Shown: in pieces, positions 1-8,213 of the stretch
How the letters are laid out: each line of letters begins with the position of its first letter
Position numbering within the stretch: position 1 is the stretch's first letter
DNA from: Lysobacter sp.
Lineage (GTDB): Bacteria; Pseudomonadota; Gammaproteobacteria; Xanthomonadales; Xanthomonadaceae
Assembly: GCA_013141175.1 (NCBI GenBank)
Contig: JABFRN010000001.1
Coordinates: 1 to 64,000 of the forward strand
DNA: 64,000 nt
Direction of reading: 5' to 3'
Position numbers and translations under genes: made by a program
Notes under the pieces: generated by a model
Seen by the model: only the letters and a program-made list of their open reading frames with translations
Told to the model about the DNA's origin: nothing
The model's database searches: none

Positions 1-49
1 CGGCCTTTCGGCAAGTTTGTGGTGGTTTCACCCTCCCGGCTTCCTTCCC
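1..49 (+). repeat. family A non-coding cassette, right end only
   Basis: The last ~50 bases of a family A cassette, recognisable by the CGGCCTTTCGGCAAG and CGGCTTCCTTCCCGCC blocks found at the same place in the other family A copies. The rest lies outside the window. Confidence 0.85.
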
Positions 50-164
50 GCCTAACAAGTCGTTCAAGCCGACGCCGTGTCGTGGCTTCGTTGAAACTTC
101 CGGGTCTGCGGGCAATACTGGCACCCTACCGCCGCGTTCGGCGCGGCTTAACTCCGGCGTTAGG
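50..164 (+). other. attC site 1 (type II)
   Basis: R'' GCCTAAC followed by AAGTCGTTCAAGCCGACGCC, R' end GGCGTTAG. Type II sites have the AAGTCG start, a GGCTTCGTTGAAACTT arm and end CTCCGGCGTTAG. It closes the partial family A cassette at the left edge. Confidence 0.95.
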
Positions 165-469
165 CCTATGAAAAACTTTCTGCAAATGCGCAGCTCAAGG
201 CTTGATTCACCGGCTTCGGTAGGTGCTTCTTTCGGACAGATTCTCGGCGCGTTGCCACTTCGGTGACATCGCTTGGCGCTATGTCCACATCACATGCGTT
301 TCGTTGCCCGGCTTCGGAAACGGTGATAGGCGCGGCCTATCTGTCTGCCACTGATGCGGTCGCTTCGGAGACAACTGGCTCAAAAGCTTCGCCGGGGCGC
401 GCTTCCGGGCATCCAGGCTTCGGCCTTTCGGCAAGTACGCCAAGGCTTCACTTCACCGGCTTCCTTCCC
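165..469 (+). repeat. family A non-coding cassette, copy 1
   Basis: About 305 bp between two attC sites. It carries the repeated family A landmarks: an AAAA(G/C) pyrimidine-rich start, several C(TTCG)G motifs, a TGGCGC(T/G)CTC...CATGCGTT block, a TGAAAGTTCGC-like block (here diverged) and the CGGCCTTTCGGCAAG 3' end. Short reading frames here run through the repeats and are not conserved between copies, so I do not call a protein. A structured RNA is possible. Confidence 0.85.
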
Positions 470-584
470 GCCTAACAAGTCGTTCAAGCCGACGCCGTGT
501 CGTGGCTTCGTTGAAACTTCCTGGTCTGCGGGCAATACTGGCTCCCATCCGCCGCGTTCGGCGCGGCTTAACTCCGGCGTTAGG
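470..584 (+). other. attC site 2 (type II)
   Basis: R'' GCCTAAC, AAGTCG arm, R' GCGTTAG. Closes family A copy 1. Confidence 0.95.
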
Positions 585-884
585 CGGTGAAAAGCGTTCT
601 GTAGTTGTGTCGCCCGCACCTGCAGTTCAATGGCTTCGTTCGGCAGTGCTCTGCGGACAATCTCTGGGCACGTTTCCACTTCGGTGACATCGCCTTGCGC
701 GCTCACACTTCGCATGCGTTACGTTGCCCGGCTTCGGAAGCAGTGATTCGCGCGGCCAAGCTGTCTGCAACTGATGCAGTCGCTTCGCAGACGCCCGGCT
801 GAAAGTTCGCCGGGCGCGCTCAGGCACCTGGTCTTCGGCCTTTCGGCAAGTACGCCAGAGCTTCCTCTCCCCGGCTTCCTTCCC
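585..884 (+). repeat. family A non-coding cassette, copy 2
   Basis: About 300 bp with the family A landmarks, including CCCGGCTGAAAGTTCGCCGG, which can pair into a 6-bp stem (CCCGGC/GCCGGG). No conserved protein frame. Confidence 0.85.
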
Positions 885-998
885 GCCTAACAAGTCGTTC
901 AAGCCGACGCCGTGTCGTGGCTTCGTTGAAACTTCCAGGCATGCAGGCAATACTTGCTACCAACCGCCGCGTTCGGCGCGGCTTAACTCCGGCGTTAG
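885..998 (+). other. attC site 3 (type II)
   Basis: R'' GCCTAAC, AAGTCG arm, R' GCGTTAG. Closes family A copy 2. Confidence 0.95.
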
Positions 999-1062
999 CC
1001 ATCATGAAAGATTCGTCACATCTTCCCTGCTGGCACTAAAAGCTCTATCGCATGTTCTTCAA

Positions 1063-1377
1063 ATGATCCGACAAATACAAACATGTTGTAACGGCAAGTA
1101 TCAACGAATCGATCATGCCTATTGCAAGAGGAAAAAGTACGGCGATCCCTTAAATTCATTCTTGACTGAACGAGAAATTGGTGAGGTGACCGGTGGCGGA
1201 TCCTCGCCAGGGCCAAACGGAGAACCTAATCGAGTTGACGTCAACTTCGATCTTAAAGACCCAGCAGTAAATGCTCTTATTGTCGCAAAGAAGCTCAAGG
1301 AACTAGGCGCACCAAAAGGTAGCTATCTGCATTACCGGATCGGTGAACAAGAACATAAAGTCCCAGTAACCAACTGA
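1063..1377 (+). CDS. hypothetical cassette protein, 104 aa, possibly 5'-decayed
   Basis: The only sizeable frame in this cassette. The C-terminal two thirds (LNSFLTEREIGEVTGGG then a Gly/Pro/Asn linker and a charged helix) look like a real soluble protein, and codon use is more AT-rich than the chromosome. The chosen ATG lies 65 bases inside the cassette, much further in than in most cassettes here, and a nearer ATG at 1004 opens only an 11-codon frame, so the true 5' end may have been lost or frameshifted. The stop lies 3 bases before the attC. I do not recognise the family and see no signal peptide or membrane segment. Confidence 0.55.
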   Translation: MIRQIQTCCNGKYQRIDHAYCKRKKYGDPLNSFLTEREIGEVTGGGSSPGPNGEPNRVDVNFDLKDPAVNALIVAKKLKELGAPKGSYLHYRIGEQEHKVPVTN

Positions 1378-1379
1378 TG

Positions 1380-1489
1380 GCTAACAATTCGTTCAAGCCG
1401 ACCCCGCATCGTGGCGTCGGCCACGTGCCTGCGCGCTACGCTAGCACGCGTCCGCCGCCCGCTGCGGGGCGGCTTAACTCAGGCGTTAG
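1380..1489 (+). other. attC site 4 (type I)
   Basis: R'' GCTAAC, AATTCGTTCAAGCCGACC arm, R' GCGTTAG. Type I is the common form, about 110 bp, with the AATTCG start and CTCAGGCGTTAG end. Confidence 0.95.
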
Positions 1490-1495
1490 CTACCT

Positions 1496-1843
1496 ATGAT
1501 AGTGCGCTGCAAATTCATCTTAATGCTCGCATTCCTCGCGTCTTCATGTGCAACGCCTGCTAGACGAGATGCGGTGAGCTTCACTTTGCACGCATCGCCC
1601 GACCCAGCCGCTTCGTATCAGCTGATGATTTCTCCTCGCAACAACTGCCCAACTCCAAATGGCGAGATCCCCGCAGTGGTTGCTCTGTGGAAAATGCTCG
1701 CCAAAGAGCAATGCCAAGGAAGAAAGGTTCAAATCGTTCATAGCCCAGAACCTATACTTGTTGTATCACAGCGCTTCTGTCCAAACTTCACCCAGAAGCG
1801 CGGCTACTTTAGTGACGTCGCTGGAGACTTCACTTGTAGGTAG
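1496..1843 (+). CDS. small putative lipoprotein, 115 aa
   Basis: The ATG lies 7 bases inside the cassette. The N-terminus is a lipoprotein signal peptide (positive MIVRCK, hydrophobic core, lipobox LASSC, acylated Cys near residue 18). The mature part has four further Cys (NNCP, EQCQ, RFCP, FTCR), which could form two disulfides in the periplasm. No known domain recognised. The cassette start GTTAGCTACCTA is mirrored by TAGGTAGCTAAC at its end, so the stop codon region is part of the extended attC stem. Confidence 0.8.
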   Translation: MIVRCKFILMLAFLASSCATPARRDAVSFTLHASPDPAASYQLMISPRNNCPTPNGEIPAVVALWKMLAKEQCQGRKVQIVHSPEPILVVSQRFCPNFTQKRGYFSDVAGDFTCR

Positions 1844-1951
1844 CTAACAATTCGTTCAAGCCGACCCCGCATCGTGGCGTCGGCCACGTGCCTGCGCTAC
1901 GCTAGCACGCGTCCGCCACCCCGCTGCGGGGCGGCTTAACTCAGGCGTTAG
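1843..1951 (+). other. attC site 5 (type I)
   Basis: R'' GCTAAC, type I arm with CCACCCCGCTGCGGGGCGG hairpin, R' GCGTTAG. Confidence 0.95.
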
Positions 1952-2255
1952 GCGGCAGAAAAGCGTTCTGCAAATGTGCCGTACACAGGCTTTGTTCACC
2001 GGCTTCGGTTGGTGCTTCATATCGGAAAGGCTGCCGGCGCGTTACCGCTTCGTCCAAGTCCGCAGGGCGCGCTCACACATCACATGCGTTGCGTTCACCG
2101 GCTTCGGCATCAGCGCTTTCTTTCGTTCGGTTTATCGGCTACGCAGACTGTCACTTCTGACAGGTCCAGCTGAAAGTTTGCGGGGCGCGCTCATACTCTC
2201 CCGCTTCAGCTTTCGGCAAGTTCGCCAGGGCTTCAACTTCATCGGCATCCCACCC
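1952..2255 (+). repeat. family A non-coding cassette, copy 3
   Basis: About 304 bp, starting GGCGGCAGAAAAGCGTTCTGCAAATG-like, with the C(TTCG)G motifs and the AGCTGAAAGTTTGCGGGG block. Unlike copies 1 and 2 it is closed by a type I attC. No conserved protein frame. Confidence 0.85.
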
Positions 2256-2366
2256 GCCTAACAATTCGTTCAAGCCGACCCCGCGTCGTGGCATCAGCCG
2301 TGTGCTTTGCGCTACGCTTGCACACGTCTGCCGCCCCGTCGCGGGTCGGCTTAACTCAGGCGTTAT
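2256..2366 (+). other. attC site 6 (type I, ends GTTAT)
   Basis: R'' GCCTAAC, R' GCGTTAT. The T in the last position belongs to the following family B cassette, whose own start is TTATAC. Confidence 0.95.
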
Positions 2367-2706
2367 ACGCGGTCTAGCAGTAGGTTGTGTGGGTTCACAG
2401 TCGCTGCAATTTCATCAGTCATCATGCTGTGCCGCAGCCAAGCACAGCCCGCATTGGTCAGCCCCGTGTTCGCGCCGCTCGCCTTCCGGCGAGACAGCGC
2501 TCCGTGTAGTTGTTCGCTCCGTAGCGTGTTCGCTTGATGAAGCGATTCGCACCGGGCGGTCTGCGCTCCGGATGGGCGGCGCTCTGGACTTCGGTGACCA
2601 GTCATGGCCGCTGACTGTTATCGCCCCATCCAGTGATGCCCGGCTCCCGATTATCTGCTCCAACAAATCCTGGGAACACTCTCACTTCGCCGGGCTGAGC
2701 GTGGTC
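2367..2706 (+). repeat. family B cassette, copy 1
   Basis: About 340 bp starting ACGCGGTCTAGCAG and ending GTGGTCGCATAAC. It contains a perfect CTCGCC-TTCC-GGCGAG hairpin. There is no convincing sense-strand gene. On the minus strand an 80-codon frame (2363-2605) is kept, with substitutions, in copies 2, 4 and 5, so either an antisense small protein or a structured RNA is possible. Confidence 0.85.
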
Positions 2707-2817
2707 GCATAACGATTCGTCCAAGCCGACCCCATGTCGTGGCGTCGGCCGTGTGCTTTACGCTACGCTTGCACACGTCCGCCGCCCCGCCACGGGGCGG
2801 CTTAACTCAGGCGTTAG
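2707..2817 (+). other. attC site 7 (type I, GCATAAC start)
   Basis: R'' GCATAAC followed by GATTCGTCCAAGCC, the variant that always closes family B cassettes; R' GCGTTAG. Confidence 0.95.
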
Positions 2818-3123
2818 GCGGCAGAAAAGCTTTCTGCAAATGTGTCGCTCACAGAGTTGATTCACCTGCTTCGGTGGGTACTTCTTTTCGGAAAGACTGT
2901 CGGCGCGTTGCCACTTCGTTCAAGTCTGCAGGGCGCGCTCACAGCTTCACATGTGCGTTGCGCTTGCCGACTTCGGAAGCAACGAGCCTCATCGGTTAGT
3001 TTCCCCACGCCGGACCCGCTCCTTCGGAGACGGCCGGCGGAAAGTTCACGGGGCGCGCTCAGACCTTCCCGCTTCGGCTTTCGGCAAGGGCGCCGGGGTT
3101 TCACGTCTACCGGCATCCCACCC
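2818..3123 (+). repeat. family A non-coding cassette, copy 4
   Basis: About 306 bp, same landmarks as copy 3 (GCAGAAAAGC start, GGCGGAAAGTTCACGGGG block, TTTCGGCAAG end). No conserved protein frame. Confidence 0.85.
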
Positions 3124-3235
3124 GCCTAACAATTCGTTCAAGCCGACCCCGCGTCGTGGCGTCAGCCGCGTGCTTTTACGCTACGCTTGCACGCGTCTGC
3201 CGCCCCGCCACGGGGCGGCTTAACTCAGGCGTTAG
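3124..3235 (+). other. attC site 8 (type I)
   Basis: R'' GCCTAAC, R' GCGTTAG. Confidence 0.95.
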
Positions 3236-3255
3236 CCCTTCAGCGAGAGATACCA

Positions 3256-3612
3256 ATGACGTTAAATAGAACCGCAAAGACTGCGGCTGCCGTGATACTT
3301 CTAGCAATTGCAAGCACCGCATTGGCTGCAAAAGGCAAGCTAGGCTTCGCAACTGAAGCATCAACATCTGGCTTCATCAGTCCGGTGCTTGAAAGTCTGA
3401 AGGTAACTATAGTTCGTCCTAAATCACCGGCTGCCGCCGCAGGCTTAAGGTCAGGTGATTACATCACAGCAGTAAACGACCGTTTGACAGCCGGAGCTGA
3501 TGCGCGAGAAATGGCAGACCAGTTCAAGAGTATAGAAATCGGTCAGAAAATTCGCCTCAAGGTTAAGCGAGGAAATGTTTTCGCCGACATAGAGATTATT
3601 GCTGGCCAGTGA
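3256..3612 (+). CDS. secreted PDZ-domain protein, 118 aa
   Basis: The start was placed at 3256 because a GAGAGA ribosome site precedes it; the open frame upstream is only translated attC. The N-terminus (MTLNRTAK then a hydrophobic stretch ending STALAAKG) is a cleavable signal peptide. Residues ~40-118 form a single PDZ domain with the typical SPAAAAGLRSGDYITAVND segment (two-helix carboxylate-binding PDZ as in HtrA or protease-associated proteins). No protease domain is present, so it would be a periplasmic binding or regulatory module. It is alone in its cassette. Confidence 0.8.
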   Translation: MTLNRTAKTAAAVILLAIASTALAAKGKLGFATEASTSGFISPVLESLKVTIVRPKSPAAAAGLRSGDYITAVNDRLTAGADAREMADQFKSIEIGQKIRLKVKRGNVFADIEIIAGQ

Positions 3613-3615
3613 AGG

Positions 3616-3724
3616 GCTAACAATTCGTTCAAGCCGACCCCGCATCGTGGCGTCGGCCACGTGCCTGCGCTACGCTAGCACGCGTCCGCCACCCCGCTGC
3701 GGCGCGGCTTAACTCAGGCGTTAG
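3616..3724 (+). other. attC site 9 (type I)
   Basis: R'' GCTAAC, R' GCGTTAG. Confidence 0.95.
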
Positions 3725-3734
3725 GCCCCACAAG

Positions 3735-4496
3735 ATGCCCCTCATGCAAGCTGAAGCAATGGAAGCGATGACTAGAGCATTCCAGCACATGGAGCGCTCC
3801 CTCACGCCACCCGAACGAGTGCCTCATCGCGATTCATTTGTCTTCCGTTATACGAACAAAGGCATTCACGAAGCTCTGGTTCAAAAGCTTGCGAGGAGCA
3901 TCAGCGGCTTAAACGCAGTCGCAGTGCTACTCGAATCCGGTTACTTCCAAGAGGCTGGCGTTCTTTTCCGTACCTTGGACGAAATTCAGGAAGATATCTT
4001 CTTCTTGGCGAGCGCCGAAACGAACGGAGCAAAGACCGAGCGCCACGACCAGTATCTTAATGCCTTTTATGCGGAGGCTGTCTTCTCTCGGCCACAGGGA
4101 AGCCTAGAAGTACCGAAGCCCAATTTGGTTCCGCGCAAGAAGATTCGCGCACACACGATGAACACGCTCGGAGATGGGGTGAACGTCTCCCAGGCGTTGG
4201 CCGCTGGGGAAAGCGTCAGCACTGCTTACTCGGGGTACGTGCATGCGGCTTCCGAGAATGTAATGGACATGTACGGCGGCGACCCGCCTCACTTCCATCT
4301 CACTGGAATGCTCGGAACTCCGCGCGTTGCTACGTGGGCGCAAGAAGCTGAGAATTACTTATATAGGGGCCTTATGGCCACTGTCGTTATCGCAAAGGCG
4401 TTTGGTGACCGCCAGCTCGTCGACGAGCTTTACAAGTTCCTCCATGCGTATGAGTTAGCCAATGATCACATCTCAGCGCCGCCGAGTGGGGCCTAA
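3735..4496 (+). CDS. hypothetical helical protein, 253 aa
   Basis: The largest soluble product in the left half of the array. Mostly alpha-helical, no signal peptide or membrane segment. The segment around residues 48-92 (SISGLNAVAVLLESG then VLFRTLDEIQEDIFFL) resembles the core of DUF5677/HEPN-like helical-bundle proteins, but I cannot find a clear RX4-6H RNase motif, so this is only a hint. The terminal GGGGCC-TAA uses the TAA inside the attC R'' as stop codon. Cassette start and end are perfect 12-base reverse complements (GTTAGGCCCCAC/GTGGGGCCTAAC). Confidence 0.75.
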   Translation: MPLMQAEAMEAMTRAFQHMERSLTPPERVPHRDSFVFRYTNKGIHEALVQKLARSISGLNAVAVLLESGYFQEAGVLFRTLDEIQEDIFFLASAETNGAKTERHDQYLNAFYAEAVFSRPQGSLEVPKPNLVPRKKIRAHTMNTLGDGVNVSQALAAGESVSTAYSGYVHAASENVMDMYGGDPPHFHLTGMLGTPRVATWAQEAENYLYRGLMATVVIAKAFGDRQLVDELYKFLHAYELANDHISAPPSGA

Positions 4497-4600
4497 CAAT
4501 TCGTTCAAGCCGACCCCGCATCGTGGCGTCGCCAGCGTGCCTGCGCTACGCTAGCACGCAGTCGCCGCCCCGCTGCGGGGCGGCTTAACTCAGGCGTTAG
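4491..4600 (+). other. attC site 10 (type I)
   Basis: R'' GCCTAAC, R' GCGTTAG. Its arm CGCCAGCGTGC/GCACGCAGTCG differs from the usual one on both sides, which keeps it paired. Confidence 0.95.
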
Positions 4601-4609
4601 GGGTCAAAA

Positions 4610-5089
4610 ATGGCATCACCGCAACTTGCAGTTTTTTTATTGCTTCTCAGCGGCTGTGCCACCAGCAGCCATCATACAAATCAAACTGCAATTGATGTGC
4701 TTATTGGCTATAACGATGCATACTCAAGCTCATCTGGCATTCTTTCCCGTGACATGTGCACTACGGATGCTTTCATAGTTAAATTTCATCTCGCACAAGA
4801 ACAGCTCACAAAAATTGGCCACCTCGCCGAGAGCACGGATTTCTTTAGACTACCTAGGTACATAGATGCTGTTTCTGCGCCAGATGACACAATAACTGTC
4901 ACTGCGCCATGCGCTGAATACTCGCTAGACATCTATCATCGTGGACAACATCATCGCGTTAATTGGGATTGCAGTACCATGTCGGACGGCTCCCCTCCAC
5001 CGCAAATCGCTGAGACTTTCAATGCTGTTATCAATGTCTTAGCTCCTGCAATCAAAAAGCTGCCCGCGTCCGGGTGCCGCTACTATTGA
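4610..5089 (+). CDS. putative lipoprotein, 159 aa
   Basis: Starts 10 bases inside the cassette. Lipoprotein signal with lipobox LLSGC at residues ~12-16. The mature part (TNQTAIDVLIGYNDAY onward) carries Cys residues at CTTD, APCAE, DCST and GCRYY. It is an alpha/beta protein of unknown family, probably anchored in a periplasmic membrane leaflet. The cassette's first 10 bases (GTTAGGGGTC) and last 10 (GACCCCTAAC) are exact reverse complements. Confidence 0.8.
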   Translation: MASPQLAVFLLLLSGCATSSHHTNQTAIDVLIGYNDAYSSSSGILSRDMCTTDAFIVKFHLAQEQLTKIGHLAESTDFFRLPRYIDAVSAPDDTITVTAPCAEYSLDIYHRGQHHRVNWDCSTMSDGSPPPQIAETFNAVINVLAPAIKKLPASGCRYY

Positions 5090-5090
5090 C

Positions 5091-5201
5091 CCCTAACAAT
5101 TCGTTCAAGCCGACCCCATGTCGTGGCGTCGGCTGCGTGCTTTACGCTACGCTTGCACGCATCCGCCGCCCCGCCACGGGGCGGCTTAACTCAGGCGTTA
5201 T
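5091..5201 (+). other. attC site 11 (type I, ends GTTAT)
   Basis: R'' CCCTAAC, R' GCGTTAT, next to a family B cassette. Confidence 0.95.
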
Positions 5202-5540
5202 ACGCGGTCTAGCAGTGGGCTGTATGGCTTGCAGTCGCTGCCACTTCCTCAGTTATCACACTGCACCGCAGCCAAGCACAGCTCGCATTGGTGAGTATTC
5301 CGCTCGCACCGCTCGCCTCCCGGCGAGACAGCGCTCCGGTGAGTTGTTCGCTCCGGAACGCATCCGCTTGATGAAGCCATTCGCACCGGACAGTCTGCGC
5401 TCCGGATGGGCGGCGCTCTTGGCTTCGGTGGCAGGTCCTGGCCGCCAACCATCCTCGCTCCATGCTGTGCTTCCCGGCTCCCGATTGTCTTCTCCAACAA
5501 ATCCTGGGGACTGTCTCACTTCGCCGGGCTGAGCGTGGTC
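5202..5540 (+). repeat. family B cassette, copy 2
   Basis: About 340 bp, the most diverged family B copy. The hairpin is CTCGCC-TCCC-GGCGAG. The antisense frame stays open throughout (5209-5586) despite many substitutions, but it ends with a different C-terminus (TASHTAHC) from copies 1 and 4. Confidence 0.85.
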
Positions 5541-5651
5541 GCATAACGATTCGTCCAAGCCGACCCCGTGTCGTGGCGTCGGCCACGTGCTATGCGCTAC
5601 GCTTGCACGTGTCCGCCGCCCCGCCACGGGTCGGCTTAACTCAGGCGTTAG
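5541..5651 (+). other. attC site 12 (type I, GCATAAC start)
   Basis: R'' GCATAAC with GATTCGTCC, R' GCGTTAG. Closes family B copy 2. Confidence 0.95.
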
Positions 5652-5974
5652 GCGGCAGTAATCCTTACGCAGTTCACCGCGATCGTCCTGCTCGCTGCTC
5701 CGGTCATTTCAGGCCGGCCGCCGTTTTCAACCGCTGCGCTTGTTGTTGTCAGTGTCTATGCATTGCTTCGGCAAGTTCGCAAGGCGCGCTCACATATCTC
5801 ATGCGTTGCGCTTGTCCGCTTCGGCAACGATGATTGCCTTTCGGAGCGGTTGCTGGCTCCGGACGCTCTGCTTCGGAAGCAGCCGGCGGAAAGTTCACGG
5901 GGCGCGCTCAAGCATTCCGGCTTCGGTTCTTCGGCAAGGGCGCCAGCGCTCGATTCGCATCGGCGTCCACCGCC
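5652..5974 (+). repeat. family A non-coding cassette, copy 5 (subtype A2)
   Basis: About 323 bp. The 5' half differs from copies 1-4 and resembles copies 6, 7, 8 and 14 (TTTCAnCCGC...GCTGCGCTTGTTGT block). The 3' half has the shared AGCCGGCGGAAAGTTCACGG and TTCGGCAAG blocks. Confidence 0.8.
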
Positions 5975-6085
5975 GCCTAACAATTCGTTCAAGCCGACCC
6001 CATGTCGTGGCATCGGCCACGTGCTATGCGCTACGCTTGCACGTGTCCGCCGCCCCGCCACGGGGCGGCTTAACTCAGGCGTTAG
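5975..6085 (+). other. attC site 13 (type I)
   Basis: R'' GCCTAAC, R' GCGTTAG. Confidence 0.95.
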
Positions 6086-6423
6086 GCGGCAAAAGCTTTC
6101 TACCAGCAGTGCTGCTTTAGTCCGTTCTCGGCTCCGCTCATTTCAGCGCCGTTGCTGCCTTCCACTACTGCGCTTGTGGCTTCTGGGCTATCACGCTTTC
6201 CTTCGGATACTTCACTGGGCGCGCTCATGTTTCGCATGTGTTGCGTTTGCTGACTTCGGAAGCAACGATCGGCTTACGGTCGGGTCAGTCGCTCCAGATG
6301 GTCCGCTTCGGATAGATCCGGCTGAAAGTTCGCTGTGCGCGCTCAGACAACTGGGCTTCGGCGTTCGGCAGCGCACAATTCAACCGTGGCTCGGGCAGTT
6401 GGCCGCTCCGCGACGCCTCGGCC
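6086..6423 (+). repeat. family A non-coding cassette, copy 6 (subtype A2)
   Basis: About 338 bp, A2-like 5' half and a diverged 3' half with GGCTGAAAGTTCGC and GGGCTTCGGCGTTCGGCA, closed by a type II attC. A long open frame crosses it and two attC sites but has no start of its own. Confidence 0.75.
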
Positions 6424-6537
6424 GCCTAACAAGTCGTTCAAGCCGACGCCGTGTCGTGGCTTCGTTGAAACTTACGGGCATGCGGGCAATACTGGCTCCC
6501 ATCCGCCGCGTTCGGCGCGGCTTAACTCCGGCGTTAG
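6424..6537 (+). other. attC site 14 (type II)
   Basis: R'' GCCTAAC, AAGTCG arm, R' GCGTTAG. Confidence 0.95.
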
Positions 6538-6551
6538 CCTGCGAGGGAGAA

Positions 6552-7271
6552 ATGGAGCACTGGTCACCACTACTACAAACCATCCTATGGGTCGGATTGA
6601 TCGGCGGGATTGCATACCGTTTCCAAAAGCCCATACATGGGCTCTTGGAGGCGCTCACAGAGAGAATCAAGGCTGGCAGTGATGTTACTGCAGGCCCATT
6701 CTCAGTAAAGTCCATGCAATCCCTTCCCCCTCCAGAGCAAGCCGCACGTGCCAACAAAGAGATTGCGGAGGCAAATGAAGTAGCTCACGCTTTGGCACTG
6801 CCAGAACCACAAGATGAAGTACAGCCCATCACAGCACCTGCACAGACACCCACGCCGACACCTGAGTTCCGCGCGCAGCATTTTCAGGCAGAGGATCTCG
6901 CGCTCCGCGCGGTCCAAGCAGAATTCGGCCAACCAATCAGCAGACAGGTTACAGGCGGACATGATGAAGGATTCGACGGCGCGTTCGTGCTAAATAATAG
7001 ACTCAACATTGTTGAGATTAAGTACGTATCAAAATCACCGCCAAAAGCGTTGCTACAGCAAGCATTGCACCGCCTCCAATCCTATGTCGCCAGTAATAAT
7101 TGGAAGAGCGTTAATATAGTTCTAGTTGCTGTAGTTGACCGTACTACTGACATTGAACCAACATTGAAACGTCTCACCGCAGTTGCTGATGAGTCCGCAG
7201 TTCCAACAGTAGCTCGCGTGTATGCACTAAGTGAACTGCAAGCAAAGTTCGGCATTGTCGACGCAGGCTAA
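6552..7271 (+). CDS. membrane-anchored PD-(D/E)XK nuclease-like protein, 239 aa
   Basis: Start at 6552 follows a GAGGGAGA ribosome site; the frame upstream is only translated attC and repeat. Residues ~8-25 (LQTILWVGLIGGIAYRF) form one N-terminal membrane segment, followed by a linker rich in Pro/Thr/Ala (~75-110). Residues ~115-239 look like a restriction-endonuclease fold: a helix (AEDLALRAVQAEFGQPI), then EGFDGAFVL with the acidic residue, a turn, and NIVEIKYV supplying the E-x-K. These are the elements of a PD-(D/E)XK site, though the assignment is by eye. The cassette stop is the TAA of attC. A membrane-tethered nuclease alone in a cassette would fit an anti-phage or anti-plasmid role, which is inference. 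Confidence 0.7.
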   Translation: MEHWSPLLQTILWVGLIGGIAYRFQKPIHGLLEALTERIKAGSDVTAGPFSVKSMQSLPPPEQAARANKEIAEANEVAHALALPEPQDEVQPITAPAQTPTPTPEFRAQHFQAEDLALRAVQAEFGQPISRQVTGGHDEGFDGAFVLNNRLNIVEIKYVSKSPPKALLQQALHRLQSYVASNNWKSVNIVLVAVVDRTTDIEPTLKRLTAVADESAVPTVARVYALSELQAKFGIVDAG

Positions 7272-7376
7272 CAATTCGTTCAAGCCGACCCCGTGTCGTG
7301 GCGTCGGCTACGTGCTTTACGCTACGCTTGCACGCATCCGCCGCCCCGCCACGGGGCGGCTTAACTCAGGCGTTAG
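7267..7376 (+). other. attC site 15 (type I)
   Basis: R'' GCTAAC, R' GCGTTAG. Confidence 0.95.
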
Positions 7377-7411
7377 GCGCTTACCTACTGCTGCCGAAAA
7401 GGGAGAAAAAC

Positions 7412-7678
7412 ATGGGTAGCTTCAGCATATGGCACTGGATCGTCGTGTTATTCATTGTAGGCATTCCAGGTGCAATCGGCTTGATCATTTGGCTGGTAGT
7501 CCGCGCTTCAACGCGCCCAGTTGCTCCAGCATCGGCAGCAGCACCGCCACCTCTTCCTGCTTCCGCGCGCTCATCAGTTGAATCTCGCTTGCAAGAAATC
7601 ACTGACCTCAAGGACAAGGGGTTAATCACGGACACCGAGTATGAGCAGCAACGTGCGTCAATTCTTCACAGTGTCTAG
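7412..7678 (+). CDS. membrane-anchored SHOCT-domain protein, 88 aa
   Basis: ATG at 7412 follows GGGAGAAAAAC. Residues ~8-30 are one membrane helix (IVVLFIVGIPGAIGLIIWLVV), then an Ala/Pro-rich linker, then a C-terminal SHOCT motif (SRLQEITDLKDKGLITDTEY, residues ~58-77, followed by EQQRASIL). SHOCT is a short helical oligomerisation module commonly fused to membrane segments. The usual length for this family is 70-110 aa, so it appears complete. Function otherwise unknown. Confidence 0.8.
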   Translation: MGSFSIWHWIVVLFIVGIPGAIGLIIWLVVRASTRPVAPASAAAPPPLPASARSSVESRLQEITDLKDKGLITDTEYEQQRASILHSV

Positions 7679-7684
7679 GCGCGC

Positions 7685-7794
7685 GCCTAACAATTCGTTC
7701 AAGCCGACCCCGCATCGTGGCGTCGGCCACGTGCCTGCGCTACGCTAGCACGCGTCCGCCGCCCCGCCACGGGTCGGCTTAACTCAGGCGTTAG
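7685..7794 (+). other. attC site 16 (type I)
   Basis: R'' GCCTAAC, R' GCGTTAG. Confidence 0.95.
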
Positions 7795-7802
7795 GCGCAA
7801 TC

Positions 7803-8096
7803 ATGCGACTGATATTTCTAATCCTGCTCTTAATCGTATCCCTCGTCGGATGCGATCGCCGCCTCAATAGAGAAATTACCCGAGAAGACGCACTGAAAAT
7901 TGCTCATAGTGCTGCCAAAAAGCATGGCTATGACATAGATGAGTATATGCTTTCAGACTTTGCCGAAGAATTGAGTCAAGACAAGAAGAAATGGATGTTC
8001 CTCTTTCTTAAGAAACCTGTGCCTGCACTTGGCAACCAGTTTGTAGTTGTCGTTGATCGCTCTACAGGAGTTACACATGTAATTCCTGGCGAGTAG
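7803..8096 (+). CDS. small lipoprotein, PepSY-like, 97 aa
   Basis: Starts 9 bases inside the cassette. Signal peptide with lipobox LVGC (Cys ~17). The mature part has ITREDALKIAHSAAKKHG, then two beta strands (KKWMFLFLKK, QFVVVVDRSTG): the helix-strand-strand order of a single PepSY-like domain, seen in many short periplasmic proteins. The assignment is by pattern only. The cassette ends are complementary (GTTAGGCGCAA/TTGCGCCTAAC). Confidence 0.7.
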   Translation: MRLIFLILLLIVSLVGCDRRLNREITREDALKIAHSAAKKHGYDIDEYMLSDFAEELSQDKKKWMFLFLKKPVPALGNQFVVVVDRSTGVTHVIPGE

Positions 8097-8102
8097 AGTT
8101 GC

Positions 8103-8213
8103 GCCTAACAATTCGTTCAAGCCGACCCCATGTCGTGGCGTCGGCCATGTGCTTTACGCTACGCTTGCACACGTCCGCCGCCCCGCCATGGGTCGGCTTA
8201 ACTCAGGCGTTAG
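8103..8213 (+). other. attC site 17 (type I)
   Basis: R'' GCCTAAC, R' GCGTTAG. Confidence 0.95.

Noticed and set aside
5763-7271. A 502-codon open frame on the plus strand.
   Set aside because: Its first 263 codons cross three attC sites and a non-coding cassette; only the part from 6552 has a ribosome site and protein-like sequence.
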